Origin: CAYUCE01 sp964443275 | Lineage (GTDB): Bacteria; Bipolaricaulota; Bipolaricaulia; CAYUCE01 | Assembly: GCA_964443275.1 (NCBI GenBank) | Contig: CAYUCE010000018.1 | Coordinates: 1-34,035 of the forward strand | DNA length: 34,035 nucleotides | Reading direction: 5' to 3' | Part shown: piece by piece, positions 22,759-31,112 of the stretch | How positions within the stretch are numbered: the first letter of the stretch is position 1 | Layout: each line of letters starts with the position of its first letter | Notes under the pieces: model-generated | Databases searched by the model: none | What the model was told of the DNA's origin: nothing | Seen by the model: only the letters and a program-made list of their open reading frames with translations | Program-made: the position numbers and the translations under genes

Positions 22759-23517
22759 TCACTCCACCCGGCTCCAGGCAGTCCTGGCCCGGCAGAGCTC
22801 TTTTTTATCTCTCTTCCTAATTAGGTTATGCAAAAATACAGTGGGCTCTTTTTTTTCCAAGTTATGTGTAATTTGATCGTTGTAAAGCGCCTGGGATAAA
22901 TAGGCGATTTGTAATTCATCCAATCGGTGTATCTTTCTAAATTCAAGCTCCAATCCATCCAGTATCCAATCTATATATCTTGTGCTGTTAGCGTGGCCAT
23001 TAATATCCAGATCTCTGTAGTGGACCTTAAAAGAATAGGTGCCCTCTAAATTTTCCAGTTTAGGAATGTCGGTGAATTGCTTGCTGGTTTTATCTGACAC
23101 CAGAGGTAAATCCATTTGATCTCTGTAGGATTTAGTTCTAAGCGGTCGTTTCATCTTAAGATCAACCACAAACCAGCGAGTAAAAGCTTCAGCTACTTTG
23201 TCATCCTTATCATCCACTACCAGAAAATTTCGATAAAGATATAACTTATCCTTACCCTCTATCCAGGTACGCACTTTTAGAACTTCATTGAAAACGGGAT
23301 ACTTATAAGCGGTGAGAAGCTCATTATATAGGGCAAACATCAAATTATTTTTAAGAGCGTACGATCTTCCCATTCCCAAAGATTTAGCATGATTCCAGGC
23401 TGCATCCTGCATCATCTGACAAAAAACAAGGGGAGTGGATCTGCCGTTTACATCAAGGTCACGAAAGCGAATTTTGAACTCTTCTTCCCAGCTGTATTTT
23501 GAAGATCGCAAACTCAT
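22759..23517 (-). CDS. Acyl-ACP thioesterase (FatA/FatB-type double hotdog)
   Basis: This 252-residue protein has two tandem hotdog domains, each with the family start R-x-R-D-L-D-x-N-G: FKIRFRDLDVNGRSTP at about residue 14 and FKVHYRDLDINGHANSTRYI at about residue 163. The helix following the second motif (YIDWILDGLELEF) carries the catalytic region; plant and bacterial enzymes usually read HVNNxxY here, while this one reads HANSTRY, so one Asn is Ser. The enzyme releases fatty acids from acyl carrier protein in the cytoplasm. It follows the flavodiiron gene by 25 bases on the same strand. No fatty acid genes are adjacent. Confidence 0.88.
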   Translation of the reverse strand: MSLRSSKYSWEEEFKIRFRDLDVNGRSTPLVFCQMMQDAAWNHAKSLGMGRSYALKNNLMFALYNELLTAYKYPVFNEVLKVRTWIEGKDKLYLYRNFLVVDDKDDKVAEAFTRWFVVDLKMKRPLRTKSYRDQMDLPLVSDKTSKQFTDIPKLENLEGTYSFKVHYRDLDINGHANSTRYIDWILDGLELEFRKIHRLDELQIAYLSQALYNDQITHNLEKKEPTVFLHNLIRKRDKKELCRARTAWSRVE

Positions 23518-23542
23518 ATAACCTAAACTTTCAATCCGGCTT

Positions 23543-24718
23543 CTAGACCACTTTTTTGGCCAATGTTTCTCCTAACTTTTCCCCGTTTTCTAAATCCGCT
23601 TTTGTGGGTTTACCCTTAAACTGAACGATGGGCTCCACCAACTCCCACCCTAAATCTTCGGCTGTGGATTTAATTTCTCCTGCAGCCCCTCCGCCCCAAC
23701 CGTAAGAGCCAAATATACCTACTGTCCGCTCCTTCAGCTTTTTTTTCTTGGCCAATCGGACAAAATGGTCTACAGGAGGGAATATCCGGGAGTCATAGGT
23801 AGGAGAACCTACAATTAGGCCTTTGTTTCGCCAGGCCTCGTTAAGCAGGTAACTTAAAGGAATCCGGGAGGCATCCAAGACTTTTAAGTTCTCACAGCCG
23901 GCGGTTTTTATCCCTCTGGCCACCCCTTCCATCAGTTGTTTTGTGTTCCCGTACATAGATCCGTAAATCAAGGTAACCCCGGATTGGGCCTCATACCGGC
24001 TCCATTTGTCGTAAAGATCAATGATAACCTCCGGCTGACTTCCCCACACCGGTCCGTGAGTGGGTGCTACCATATTGATGGGGGTATTTCCCAGCTTCCT
24101 TAGGCCGGCTTGAACGGTGGTAGAATACATCCCCACTATATTTGAAAAATAACGCAATATCTCGGACCCGTAATCTAGGTCCGTCTGATCATCGAAGATC
24201 CCACCGTCCAAAGCCCCAAACCCCCCAAAAGCATCTCCCGAAAATAGGATCTTGTCATTTTGCTCGTAAGTCATCATGGTTTCCGGCCAGTGAATAAAAG
24301 GGGTCTCAAAAAATTTGAGGGTTCTACCGCCCAAATCGATTTTGTCCCCCTGCTTTATCACTTTAATTCCTTCGGTTATCCCGTAAAAATCTCCCAACAT
24401 CTCCTCCGTCTTGGCCGTTCCTACAATTTCAACTTCCGGGGCCAATTTCCTCAGGGCAGGTAGGGCCCCGCTGTGATCAGGCTCCATATGATTGATAATA
24501 ATATAATCTATCTCTTTTACCTTTACTATCTCCTCTATCTTCTCCAAAAACTCCGCCTGAAAATGAGATTTTACAGTGTCAATCAAAGCCACTTTCTCAT
24601 CGTGTATAAGGTAGGAATTATAGCTGATCCCTTCCGGGATAGGCCAGACCGCCTCAAATAAGTCAGTAGTGCGATCATTCACACCTACCCAGTAAATATC
24701 CGGCTTCATTTCAATCAT
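23543..24718 (-). CDS. fprA: Flavodiiron protein (FprA-type A-type flavoprotein)
   Basis: This 391-residue protein has an N-terminal beta-lactamase-like diiron domain with ligands His77, Glu79, Asp81 and His82 (NHMEPDHSGALP), a further His in FIHWPETM, Asp in FSGDAFGGFG and His in APTHGPVWG. The C-terminal flavodoxin domain binds FMN through IYGSMYGNTKQLMEG, with SPTYDSRIFPP and GSYGWGGGAAGE. Such proteins reduce O2 to water or NO to N2O and protect anaerobes. ATG at 24718 has GGGGGG five to ten bases upstream and a clear promoter. No rubredoxin gene is adjacent, so the electron donor is encoded elsewhere. Confidence 0.96.
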   Translation of the reverse strand: MIEMKPDIYWVGVNDRTTDLFEAVWPIPEGISYNSYLIHDEKVALIDTVKSHFQAEFLEKIEEIVKVKEIDYIIINHMEPDHSGALPALRKLAPEVEIVGTAKTEEMLGDFYGITEGIKVIKQGDKIDLGGRTLKFFETPFIHWPETMMTYEQNDKILFSGDAFGGFGALDGGIFDDQTDLDYGSEILRYFSNIVGMYSTTVQAGLRKLGNTPINMVAPTHGPVWGSQPEVIIDLYDKWSRYEAQSGVTLIYGSMYGNTKQLMEGVARGIKTAGCENLKVLDASRIPLSYLLNEAWRNKGLIVGSPTYDSRIFPPVDHFVRLAKKKKLKERTVGIFGSYGWGGGAAGEIKSTAEDLGWELVEPIVQFKGKPTKADLENGEKLGETLAKKVV

Positions 24719-24753
24719 AACTACCCCCCATTAAACTCTGTGATTACAGGTAA

Positions 24754-24782
24754 TTTATAGTACAAGAAACTCGCATTTTCAA
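24754..24782 (-). promoter_or_regulatory. Promoter of the flavodiiron protein gene
   Basis: Minus strand: TTGAAA (24777-24782), 17-base spacer, TATAAA (24754-24759), 36 bases before the start codon. Confidence 0.65.
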
Positions 24783-24847
24783 AGTGAAATCTGTCAACAG
24801 GTCGCTTTATATGAAAAGAGGATATGCTCAAACCTGCGTTTGATGGC

Positions 24848-24877
24848 TTGATTTTACCGGCCGTAAATATCTATCAT
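24848..24877 (+). promoter_or_regulatory. Possible promoter of S55-like peptidase paralogue 2
   Basis: TTGATT (24848-24853), 18-base spacer, TATCAT (24872-24877), about 80 bases before the GTG start. Confidence 0.35.
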
Positions 24878-24958
24878 TCCACATAGATTCGCTGGAGTAA
24901 ATCTTAGAAGATAGATTATTTCAACCTAATCCAATAAAAAGAAGGGGGCAAAATTAAG

Positions 24959-26848
24959 GTGAACAAAGACAATCATTTGGGCCAGTTTTCTAAAGTGTTA
25001 ATTGCTGTTTGTATCATTTCGCTTTTAAGTTTGGGAGCAGTTTCTCTCACCGAAACCGAAACAAATACGGATTTTATGGCTTTAGACCAATTAGAGGAGG
25101 GCATGGAAGGAATAGGTAAAACTGTAGTCAAGGGAGCTCAAATTTCGGATTTTCAGGTACGGGTAGTAGGAGTAATCGATGAACCCGGCTATCTAAATGA
25201 TTTCGTAATCATAAGGCCTAGCGGGGATGCGATAACCAAATCCGGGGGTATCTCCCAGGGGATGAGTGGAAGCCCGATTTATATCGAGGGCAAACTAATC
25301 GGAGCGTTAAGCAGAGCGGCTGAGTGGAGCAGCGACCCCACCAACCCCATCGGCTTGGTCACCCCCATCCACACCATGCTCAAGCTTATAGAGACCGAAA
25401 CGCAAAAACCGATGGTAACCAGTACATATCAACAGGAACAAAACAAAGCAATCAAACTAGCTTTTATGGAAAAATATGGGGCGGACCAAGTGAGTTTTTC
25501 CCGATCTACAACCACAAAAGATTGCTTACCTTCTAATAAAGATTCTGTAGTCATCTATTCCCTGCAAGCACCTTTGATGGTTAGTGGCCTGGGAGATCGG
25601 GCGTTTTCGGCATTAAAGAATGGTATCGATCCAGCCCAATATCCTCTAATTTATCACCCACTTGACCAGATTTTAAAAGGTACAGGAAAAAGATTGAAAG
25701 AAGGACTTTCCCGATCCGGGCTAAACTTTCATCAAGTATCGGGTAACAGTCAAATAGAGAATGAATCACTCGACCTCCAACCCGGTGCTCCATTCGGGGT
25801 CGGTTTGACCAGAGGAGATATATCCATGGGTGCGTTGGGCACCGTTACCTATAAAAAGGACGATGTAATATTAGGTTTTGGACATAGATTTTTGCTCAAC
25901 GGGCCATCCGATTTTTTCCTAACTAAAGCCTATGTATTTGACACCATAAAGAGTCTGAAAGCCTCATTTAAGCTGGGAACTATCACCGATCAAGTAGGCT
26001 CGGTGACTGAAGACCGCACACAGGGAGTACGGGGTGAAATTGGAGCAGGAACGGATGCTTTGAATATGGATTTGGAAATTACCAATTTGGACCAAAACTC
26101 CACCCATAATCTTTTAGTAGAGGCGATCAAAGAACCTCAGTTGGTGGGCAACCTCACCCTTTCGGTGACCTTGGAAGCCATAGATCGGTCACTTAATCGG
26201 ATCGGCCCGGGTACAGTAAGACTAGATTATACAATAAAAGGAAGCGGTATGCCCCAGGAACTGAATAGATCGGATATATTCTTTTCCATTCAGGACGTGG
26301 CCGTCTTGCCGTCACTTCAAGTTACAATCTTGATTGATGCAATGGCCAACAATCCTTTCCAAGAAGCCGATTTATCCGGGCTGGACGTTAAGATGCAGAT
26401 AACAGAAGACATTAATGCCGGCCGGGTATTCTCACTCAAACCGGACGGTTCGTTCTATAATCCTGGAGATGCCATTGTCTATCAGGTAAAGATAAGCAAT
26501 TATCGAGACGATATAACTACAGAAACCGGAATTTTGCCCTTACCGCAAGATCTGGAAGCAGGAGAATACGTGTTGGTAGCTTACGGGGGCCCGCAGCCCT
26601 CCCAGATCGCTCCTACCCAGGACATCGAATCCTTACAAGATTACATCACTTATATCGAAGATATAAGTAGTTATGAATACCTTTCGGTAGAGCTGCTTAA
26701 ACCGCTGAAAGAGCAATTAGTTCCCATGTCGGATGGTTACAGTTATCAAAGTGTAAAGAAAACCAATAAACGATACTCTGACCGGGTCATTTATGGAAGA
26801 AAAGCAGTTTCAATCCTGATAGAAGAAAAAAAGCAAGTGGAAGAGTAA
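24959..26848 (+). CDS. Secreted S55-family (SpoIVB-like) serine peptidase, paralogue 2
   Basis: This 629-residue paralogue of the 17930-19792 protein has an N-terminal hydrophobic signal/anchor (KVLIAVCIISLLSLGAVSL). The serine motif is GGISQGMSGSPIYIEGKLIG (Ser103) and the histidine motif GALGTVTYKKDDVILGFGHR (His309), again Ser before His. The insertion between the two motifs is about 15 residues longer than in paralogue 1 (residues about 150-200). Further shared blocks are VTEDRTQGVRGEIGAG and the C-terminal GDAIVYQVKI segment. It lacks the Lys/Glu tail and terminal cysteines of paralogue 1. GTG start with GAAGGGGG upstream. It is probably monocistronic. Function and substrate are unknown. 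Confidence 0.85.
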   Translation: MNKDNHLGQFSKVLIAVCIISLLSLGAVSLTETETNTDFMALDQLEEGMEGIGKTVVKGAQISDFQVRVVGVIDEPGYLNDFVIIRPSGDAITKSGGISQGMSGSPIYIEGKLIGALSRAAEWSSDPTNPIGLVTPIHTMLKLIETETQKPMVTSTYQQEQNKAIKLAFMEKYGADQVSFSRSTTTKDCLPSNKDSVVIYSLQAPLMVSGLGDRAFSALKNGIDPAQYPLIYHPLDQILKGTGKRLKEGLSRSGLNFHQVSGNSQIENESLDLQPGAPFGVGLTRGDISMGALGTVTYKKDDVILGFGHRFLLNGPSDFFLTKAYVFDTIKSLKASFKLGTITDQVGSVTEDRTQGVRGEIGAGTDALNMDLEITNLDQNSTHNLLVEAIKEPQLVGNLTLSVTLEAIDRSLNRIGPGTVRLDYTIKGSGMPQELNRSDIFFSIQDVAVLPSLQVTILIDAMANNPFQEADLSGLDVKMQITEDINAGRVFSLKPDGSFYNPGDAIVYQVKISNYRDDITTETGILPLPQDLEAGEYVLVAYGGPQPSQIAPTQDIESLQDYITYIEDISSYEYLSVELLKPLKEQLVPMSDGYSYQSVKKTNKRYSDRVIYGRKAVSILIEEKKQVEE

Positions 26849-26997
26849 GATTTTACCATGCTTTAAGCCAGAAGCTACACCTGTTGATAATTGAACCTCC
26901 TTATTGTTTTCGGGTATCAATTTTACTAAAATACCGAAATTAGATTTTAATTACCGGCAAGTTTCAACATTAAATATATGGATAGTGAAATGACCAA

Positions 26998-27714
26998 ATG
27001 CTGGCCGTAAAAGTTAAAAACTTAATTAAGGATTTTGGAGAAACCGTAGCGGTTGACGGTATCGCCTTGGAAGTAGGAGATGGAGAAATATTTGGTCTTA
27101 TAGGTCCAAACGGAGCCGGAAAGACAACTACCCTGCGGATAATTTCGACCCTTTTAAAACCAACCTCCGGATCGGTCGAGGTTTACGGAAAAAGCTTGGA
27201 AGAAAACCCGAATCAAATTAGAGAGCTAATAAGCTATCTGCCGGAAGAAGCCGGGGCATACGAAAACTTCACCGGGAAAAGATACCTGGAGTTTATGGCC
27301 GGCTTCTTTGGGGAAGGAAACCAAACTAAAAAAATCATCCAGAAGGGAACAGAAATAGCAAAGCTTGGCCATAGAATAGATGACAAAACCGATACCTACA
27401 GCAAAGGAATGACCAGACGCCTGTTGGTGGGAAGGGCCTTGATGATGGAACCCAAGCTGGCCATCTTGGATGAGCCTACTTCCGGATTGGATGTCACCAA
27501 CGCCCAGGAGGTAAGGGAAATAATCAAAAGGCATACTGGCAAAGGAGCTACAGTTTTGCTTTCCTCCCACAACATGTTCGAGGTGGAATATTTATGCCAT
27601 CGGGTAGCTATGATAAATAAGGGGAGGATAGTTGAGAGCGGAAAACCCTCCGAGTTAAAGAGTAAATATAACGCCGTCAATCTGGAAGAGGTCTTCACCG
27701 GAGTGGTAAAATGA
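26998..27714 (+). CDS. natA: ABC transporter ATP-binding protein (NatA-type)
   Basis: This 238-residue ATPase has Walker A GPNGAGKTT near residue 36, a divergent signature YSKGMTRRLLVGRAL, Walker B LAILDEPTSGLD and the H-loop SSHNMFEVE. This is the class that pairs with ABC-2 exporters such as NatB (Na+ efflux) and drug exporters. No clear ribosome-binding site precedes the ATG. Its stop overlaps the permease start (ATGA), so the two form one transporter unit. Upstream (26920-26945) is an A/T-rich palindrome that may be an operator. Confidence 0.93.
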   Translation: MLAVKVKNLIKDFGETVAVDGIALEVGDGEIFGLIGPNGAGKTTTLRIISTLLKPTSGSVEVYGKSLEENPNQIRELISYLPEEAGAYENFTGKRYLEFMAGFFGEGNQTKKIIQKGTEIAKLGHRIDDKTDTYSKGMTRRLLVGRALMMEPKLAILDEPTSGLDVTNAQEVREIIKRHTGKGATVLLSSHNMFEVEYLCHRVAMINKGRIVESGKPSELKSKYNAVNLEEVFTGVVK

Positions 27715-28997
27715 GCAATCTAATGAAGATTATAAAAAAAGAGGTAAAAGAGCTGCTTACCCTCAAAGCCCTCATTCCTTTGATTATTTTGGCTGCAATG
27801 TTTGGATTTATCGGTCAGTACATTGGAGATATCGGCGAGACGATAGAAAAAAGGCCGGTGGTAGGGATTATCGATGAAGACAATAGCTCCCTCTCTCAGA
27901 AAGTTGTCGATTTATTTAAAGAGAGGGCAGAAGTTATCTATTTCTCTACCCAAAGCACCGATCTTCAAGAAGCCCTCCGACAACTGGAAAAAAACGACGG
28001 AATTTCACTGCTTACCATTCCCTCCGATTTCAGTAAAAATATTAAAAACGGCCGGCCGGGAAACATCCACGTGCGGTGGGTAGTTAAAGGAATAGGGACT
28101 ATGGAATCAATACCCTCCGGGGTTGTGGACGGCCTAATACAAGCGGCGGGTCAGAGAATAGCAAGAAATTTAATTGGAGAAAAAACTCAAGTAGACCCGG
28201 ACCTGGTCTTACACCCAATTGCCAAAAGCGAGACCACTTACTTTAGAGAGAAGTCATTTCAAGGACTTTCCCCATCAGAACTGGGCGGAGCACTCTCCTC
28301 CCAGTCGATATTTATACCCCTAATAATTATGATCATAATAATGATGTCCGGCAGCCAGGTTATACAGTCGATGGGGACAGAAAAGGGTAATAAAACTTTA
28401 GAAACCCTGCTCACTCTTCCCGTAAAAAGAAGTCACATAGCCATTGGCAAGATTATCGGAAGTGCGGTTGTAGGTCTAATAATGGCCAGTATTTATATGC
28501 TGGGTTTCGGGTATTATATACAATCCTTTCAGTTTGGAGCTATAAGTCTAGCAAATACCGGATTGGCCCTGGGTATTGTAGATTATTTGCTGCTTGGATT
28601 GTCCCTTTTTCTGACCATACTAGCCGGCCTATCTATCTGTATGTTTCTGGGAACCTTCGCCAAGGATTACAAAAGCTCTCAAATGCTCATGTTTCCTTTG
28701 ATGATCCTGGTCTTCATCCCCTTCTTCTTGAGCATGTTCAAAAGCTTCTATACCCTACCCCTCTTTTTAAAGGCCATTTTGTTCCTGATTCCCTTTTCCC
28801 ACGCCATGATGGCCACCGGTTTTCTAATGTTTAATGACTTTTCTCTGGTAGTAGCTGGACTCGCTTACGTGGGCGCATTCACAATTATGGTGATGACCGT
28901 AGTTTCCCACATATTCCAAAGTGATACCATCCTGACCGGAAGATTTCAGATGGAGTGGTTAAATAAGCTGATAAAAATTGTCTCCCGCAAGCGCTAG
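27711..28997 (+). CDS. natB: ABC-2 type permease (NatB-type)
   Basis: This 428-residue membrane subunit has one N-terminal span (ALIPLIILAAMFGFIGQYI), a large extracytoplasmic domain (residues about 40-190, with VVGIIDEDNSSLSQKVVDLF typical of NatB/ABC-2 proteins) and five to six C-terminal spans. The conserved cytoplasmic stretch EKGNKTLETLLTLPVKRSHIAIGKI (positions about 223-247) contacts the ATPase. Together with the preceding ATPase it should export an ion, lipid or small molecule. The 4-base overlap with the ATPase gene indicates coupled translation. Confidence 0.92.
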   Translation: MSNLMKIIKKEVKELLTLKALIPLIILAAMFGFIGQYIGDIGETIEKRPVVGIIDEDNSSLSQKVVDLFKERAEVIYFSTQSTDLQEALRQLEKNDGISLLTIPSDFSKNIKNGRPGNIHVRWVVKGIGTMESIPSGVVDGLIQAAGQRIARNLIGEKTQVDPDLVLHPIAKSETTYFREKSFQGLSPSELGGALSSQSIFIPLIIMIIIMMSGSQVIQSMGTEKGNKTLETLLTLPVKRSHIAIGKIIGSAVVGLIMASIYMLGFGYYIQSFQFGAISLANTGLALGIVDYLLLGLSLFLTILAGLSICMFLGTFAKDYKSSQMLMFPLMILVFIPFFLSMFKSFYTLPLFLKAILFLIPFSHAMMATGFLMFNDFSLVVAGLAYVGAFTIMVMTVVSHIFQSDTILTGRFQMEWLNKLIKIVSRKR

Positions 28998-29082
28998 CAC
29001 TACTTGAATACTTCTCTACCCCATTCCCACCCCGGAGAAAGGGCTGTATAATTTAAATTCTTATTCGGGTTAATATAGATCA

Positions 29083-29111
29083 TTGAGCCCTGGCAATTAT
29101 TAGGCTAAACT
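29083..29111 (+). promoter_or_regulatory. Possible promoter of the ornithine cyclodeaminase family gene
   Basis: TTGAGC (29083-29088), 17-base spacer, TAAACT (29106-29111), about 77 bases before the GTG start. Confidence 0.35.
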
Positions 29112-29188
29112 TAAAGTCGACTTAGTATTCAAAATAAGCTAGGAAGATAAGGATATGAGCAACCAGGCATAATTTTTTTAGCAATGGG

Positions 29189-30160
29189 GTGATTTCCATT
29201 AGCAGGATTTTATTTCTTAATAACCACAATATAAACGTTCTTATAAACCCAAAAGATATCATAGACTGTGTAGAGGAGGCATTTGTGGAATACGCCAATG
29301 GCCGGGCTAAGATGCCTCCCAAGATATACTTGGATTTGCCGGAGCATAACGGAGATTTTCGAGCCATGCCGGCGTATTTATCCAATTATGCCGGGCTTAA
29401 GTGGGTAAACGTACACCCCAAAAACGTAAACAGAGAGATTCCCACCGTGATGGCCACCATCATCCTAAGTAATCCTGACACGGGAGAACCACTTGCCTAC
29501 ATAGACGGTACTGATATAACTAACTATAGAACCGGAGCTGCATCTGCGGTTGCCTCTAAATACCTGGCAAGAGAGGATGCAGAAAGTCTGGGCTTAATAG
29601 GCCTGGGCAAACAGGCCCGGACTCAATTAATATGTATATCACATATATTTGATTTACAGGAAGTAAGAATTTTTGATATCGACGAGAAAGCGATTGCCAA
29701 GTTCCAAGATGATTTTCCCAACTTCAATTTGAAACGGTGTCCCTTAAGGGAGGCGGTGGATGCCGATATCATATCCACCACTACACCGGTAAGAGATCCC
29801 ATTATCAGATCGGAATGGATTAAAAAAGGAGTTCATATTAACGCCGTTGGTGCCGACGCCCAAGGTAAAGAGGAACTGGATCCTGCCCTACTGCAGCAAA
29901 AAGGGGTTAAGATAATCGTCGACGATATAAGGCAGGCCCAACACAGCGGAGAAATAAATATCCCCCTGGCCCGTGGGCTTATAAATAAAGAAGATATTTA
30001 TGGTACATTGCCGGAGATAGTATCGGGGAAAAAGAGGGGACGAGAGGGAGAAGAAGAGATTACCATATTTGATTCCACCGGCCTGGCCATCCAAGACCTC
30101 GCCTCGGCAAAGGTGATTTATGAGAAAGCCCTCCAAGAGGATATTGGCACCTGGCTGTAA
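29189..30160 (+). CDS. Ornithine cyclodeaminase / alanine dehydrogenase family (mu-crystallin-like)
   Basis: This 323-residue NAD(P)-dependent enzyme has GRAKMPPKIYLDLP, the substrate-binding GLKWVNVHPKN (Lys71), TNYRTGAASAVASKYLA (Arg114), the Rossmann motif GLIGLGKQARTQ at 136-147, and NAVGADAQGKEELD with the catalytic-type Asp. In this superfamily the reaction may be ornithine to proline plus ammonia, or reversible L-alanine deamination (archaeal AF1665, similar length); the sequence alone does not separate these. GTG is the only plausible start and no good ribosome-binding site is visible. The gene is followed closely by the CIRCE-controlled hsp20 gene, whose promoter begins 10 bases after this stop. 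Confidence 0.88.
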   Translation: MISISRILFLNNHNINVLINPKDIIDCVEEAFVEYANGRAKMPPKIYLDLPEHNGDFRAMPAYLSNYAGLKWVNVHPKNVNREIPTVMATIILSNPDTGEPLAYIDGTDITNYRTGAASAVASKYLAREDAESLGLIGLGKQARTQLICISHIFDLQEVRIFDIDEKAIAKFQDDFPNFNLKRCPLREAVDADIISTTTPVRDPIIRSEWIKKGVHINAVGADAQGKEELDPALLQQKGVKIIVDDIRQAQHSGEINIPLARGLINKEDIYGTLPEIVSGKKRGREGEEEITIFDSTGLAIQDLASAKVIYEKALQEDIGTWL

Positions 30161-30170
30161 GATCAAAGGC

Positions 30171-30198
30171 TTGACAAAGGTGCGGATTTTGATATAAT
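30171..30198 (+). promoter_or_regulatory. Sigma-70-type promoter of hsp20
   Basis: TTGACA (30171-30176), 16-base spacer, TATAAT (30193-30198): both boxes match consensus exactly. Confidence 0.9.
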
Positions 30199-30202
30199 TT
30201 GA

Positions 30203-30229
30203 TTAGCACTCGAAGGGTTAGAGTGCTAA
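30203..30229 (+). promoter_or_regulatory. CIRCE operator (HrcA binding site)
   Basis: TTAGCACTC (30203-30211), a 9-base spacer, GAGTGCTAA (30221-30229): a perfect match to the CIRCE consensus. It starts five bases after the -10 box, so HrcA bound here would block transcription start. It predicts heat-inducible expression and an hrcA gene elsewhere in the genome. Confidence 0.95.
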
Positions 30230-30262
30230 TATCTCTAAAATACGGATTTGGAGGTGTTTCCA

Positions 30263-30706
30263 ATGCGGTTACCAGCTTTTAGGGATCGGAGTAGAAGGCA
30301 GTCTCAATTTGGCAGTTTGCTGGATACCTTCTTTCAGGATTTAGAATCGGATTTCTTTGGAGGTGGATTTGGTCACCTGGGAAATACCGATATTTACGAA
30401 AAGGACGGAAAACTTCATTATGAGACCGAAATGCCCGGTTTGAAAAAAGAAGACATTAAAATAAGGGCCAGTGGCGGTGAGTTGATAGTAACCGGAGAGG
30501 TAAAAGAGCAAGAGGAAGATAAAGGTACCAATTACTTGCGAAGAGGACGCCGATACGGAAGGTTCAGAAGGACTTTCCCCCTTCCCAAAGAAGTAGAGGA
30601 TCCTGAGAAGATAACGGCCAAGTTTGAAGACGGCGTTCTCCATATCCAAGCACCTTTGCGTAAACCTATCGGCGAAGAAGGTGCAATCGATGTGGAAATC
30701 GAATAA
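30263..30706 (+). CDS. hsp20: Small heat shock protein, Hsp20/alpha-crystallin family
   Basis: This 147-residue chaperone has an alpha-crystallin domain at about 36-130: DIYEKDGKLHYETEMPGLKK, ELIVTGEVKEQEEDKGTNYL, RFRRTFPLPKEVEDPEKITA and the signature AKFEDGVLHIQAPL. The N-terminal arm is short and aromatic/Gly-rich (FFGGGFGHLG). A C-terminal I-x-I-like element (IDVEIE) is present. Such proteins hold unfolding proteins in the cytoplasm. The ATG at 30263 is chosen because GGAGGTG lies six bases upstream; a TTG at 30248 is in frame but overlaps that site. Regulation by HrcA through the CIRCE element upstream is unusual, as CIRCE mainly controls groESL and dnaK operons. Confidence 0.95.
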   Translation: MRLPAFRDRSRRQSQFGSLLDTFFQDLESDFFGGGFGHLGNTDIYEKDGKLHYETEMPGLKKEDIKIRASGGELIVTGEVKEQEEDKGTNYLRRGRRYGRFRRTFPLPKEVEDPEKITAKFEDGVLHIQAPLRKPIGEEGAIDVEIE

Positions 30707-30766
30707 GCCAGATTAGAATTCAGAATTTATTAGGATCTAATAGAGTTAATTAAAATAAACCTAGTT

Positions 30767-30799
30767 ACACCGCGCTCTCTTCACAGGGTGCGGTGTTTT
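30767..30799 (+). terminator. Intrinsic terminator after hsp20
   Basis: Stem ACACCGC (30767-30773) / GCGGTGT (30790-30796) followed by a T-run at 30796-30799 and a further T-rich stretch. It lies 60 bases after the hsp20 stop codon. Confidence 0.7.
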
Positions 30800-30835
30800 A
30801 TCTTTTTCTCTCCTCCTAAAACTTTATAGATTAAG

Positions 30836-31021
30836 CTATATCTTGAGATGGTAGCCTTCCCTAAATAGCTTTATACTTACCAGAAATAAAACCAAAGCCA
30901 GTAGCATCAGTCCCGTCAATCCGGCAGGAATATTTAATTCACTGATACCGATCATCCCGCATCGGAAGCCGTTTATCATGGCAACTTTTGAAACCGCCTT
31001 ATTTTTTGAGACCTGGTACAA
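30836..31021 (-). pseudogene. C-terminal remnant of an ABC-2 type permease
   Basis: A 61-codon frame whose last 47 residues (from about 30979 downward: MINGFRCGMIGISELNIPAG, then a hydrophobic span, then KLFREGYHLKI) resemble the last transmembrane helix and end of ABC-2 permeases, which typically read Y-x-(V/I)-x-G-x-R-x-x-x-I-G and end in LFRRGY. Upstream on the minus strand no further membrane segments or homologous sequence can be read. I take it as a decayed 3' end, not a functional small membrane protein, though the latter is possible. Confidence 0.55.
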
Positions 31022-31061
31022 GCTAAACTGCTATCCCTTTTCTGCAGTTTTTGTGTTCTTT

Positions 31062-31091
31062 CTGACAAAACGATATTATAAACTATATAAT
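31062..31091 (+). promoter_or_regulatory. Probable promoter upstream of the ubiA/radical SAM chimera
   Basis: CTGACA (31062-31067), 18-base spacer, perfect TATAAT (31086-31091), 22 bases before the ATG. Confidence 0.5.
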
Positions 31092-31112
31092 TTAACAATT
31101 GTTTAGATAGAC

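Noticed and set aside
26920..26950. Operator palindrome upstream of the NatA-type gene
   Set aside because: The A/T-rich repeat (ATTTTA/TAAAAT inside GGTAT/ATACC) is visible but short, and no promoter could be placed beside it with confidence.
30341..30649. Minus-strand frame inside hsp20
   Set aside because: Mirror frame of the alpha-crystallin domain with no start signal.
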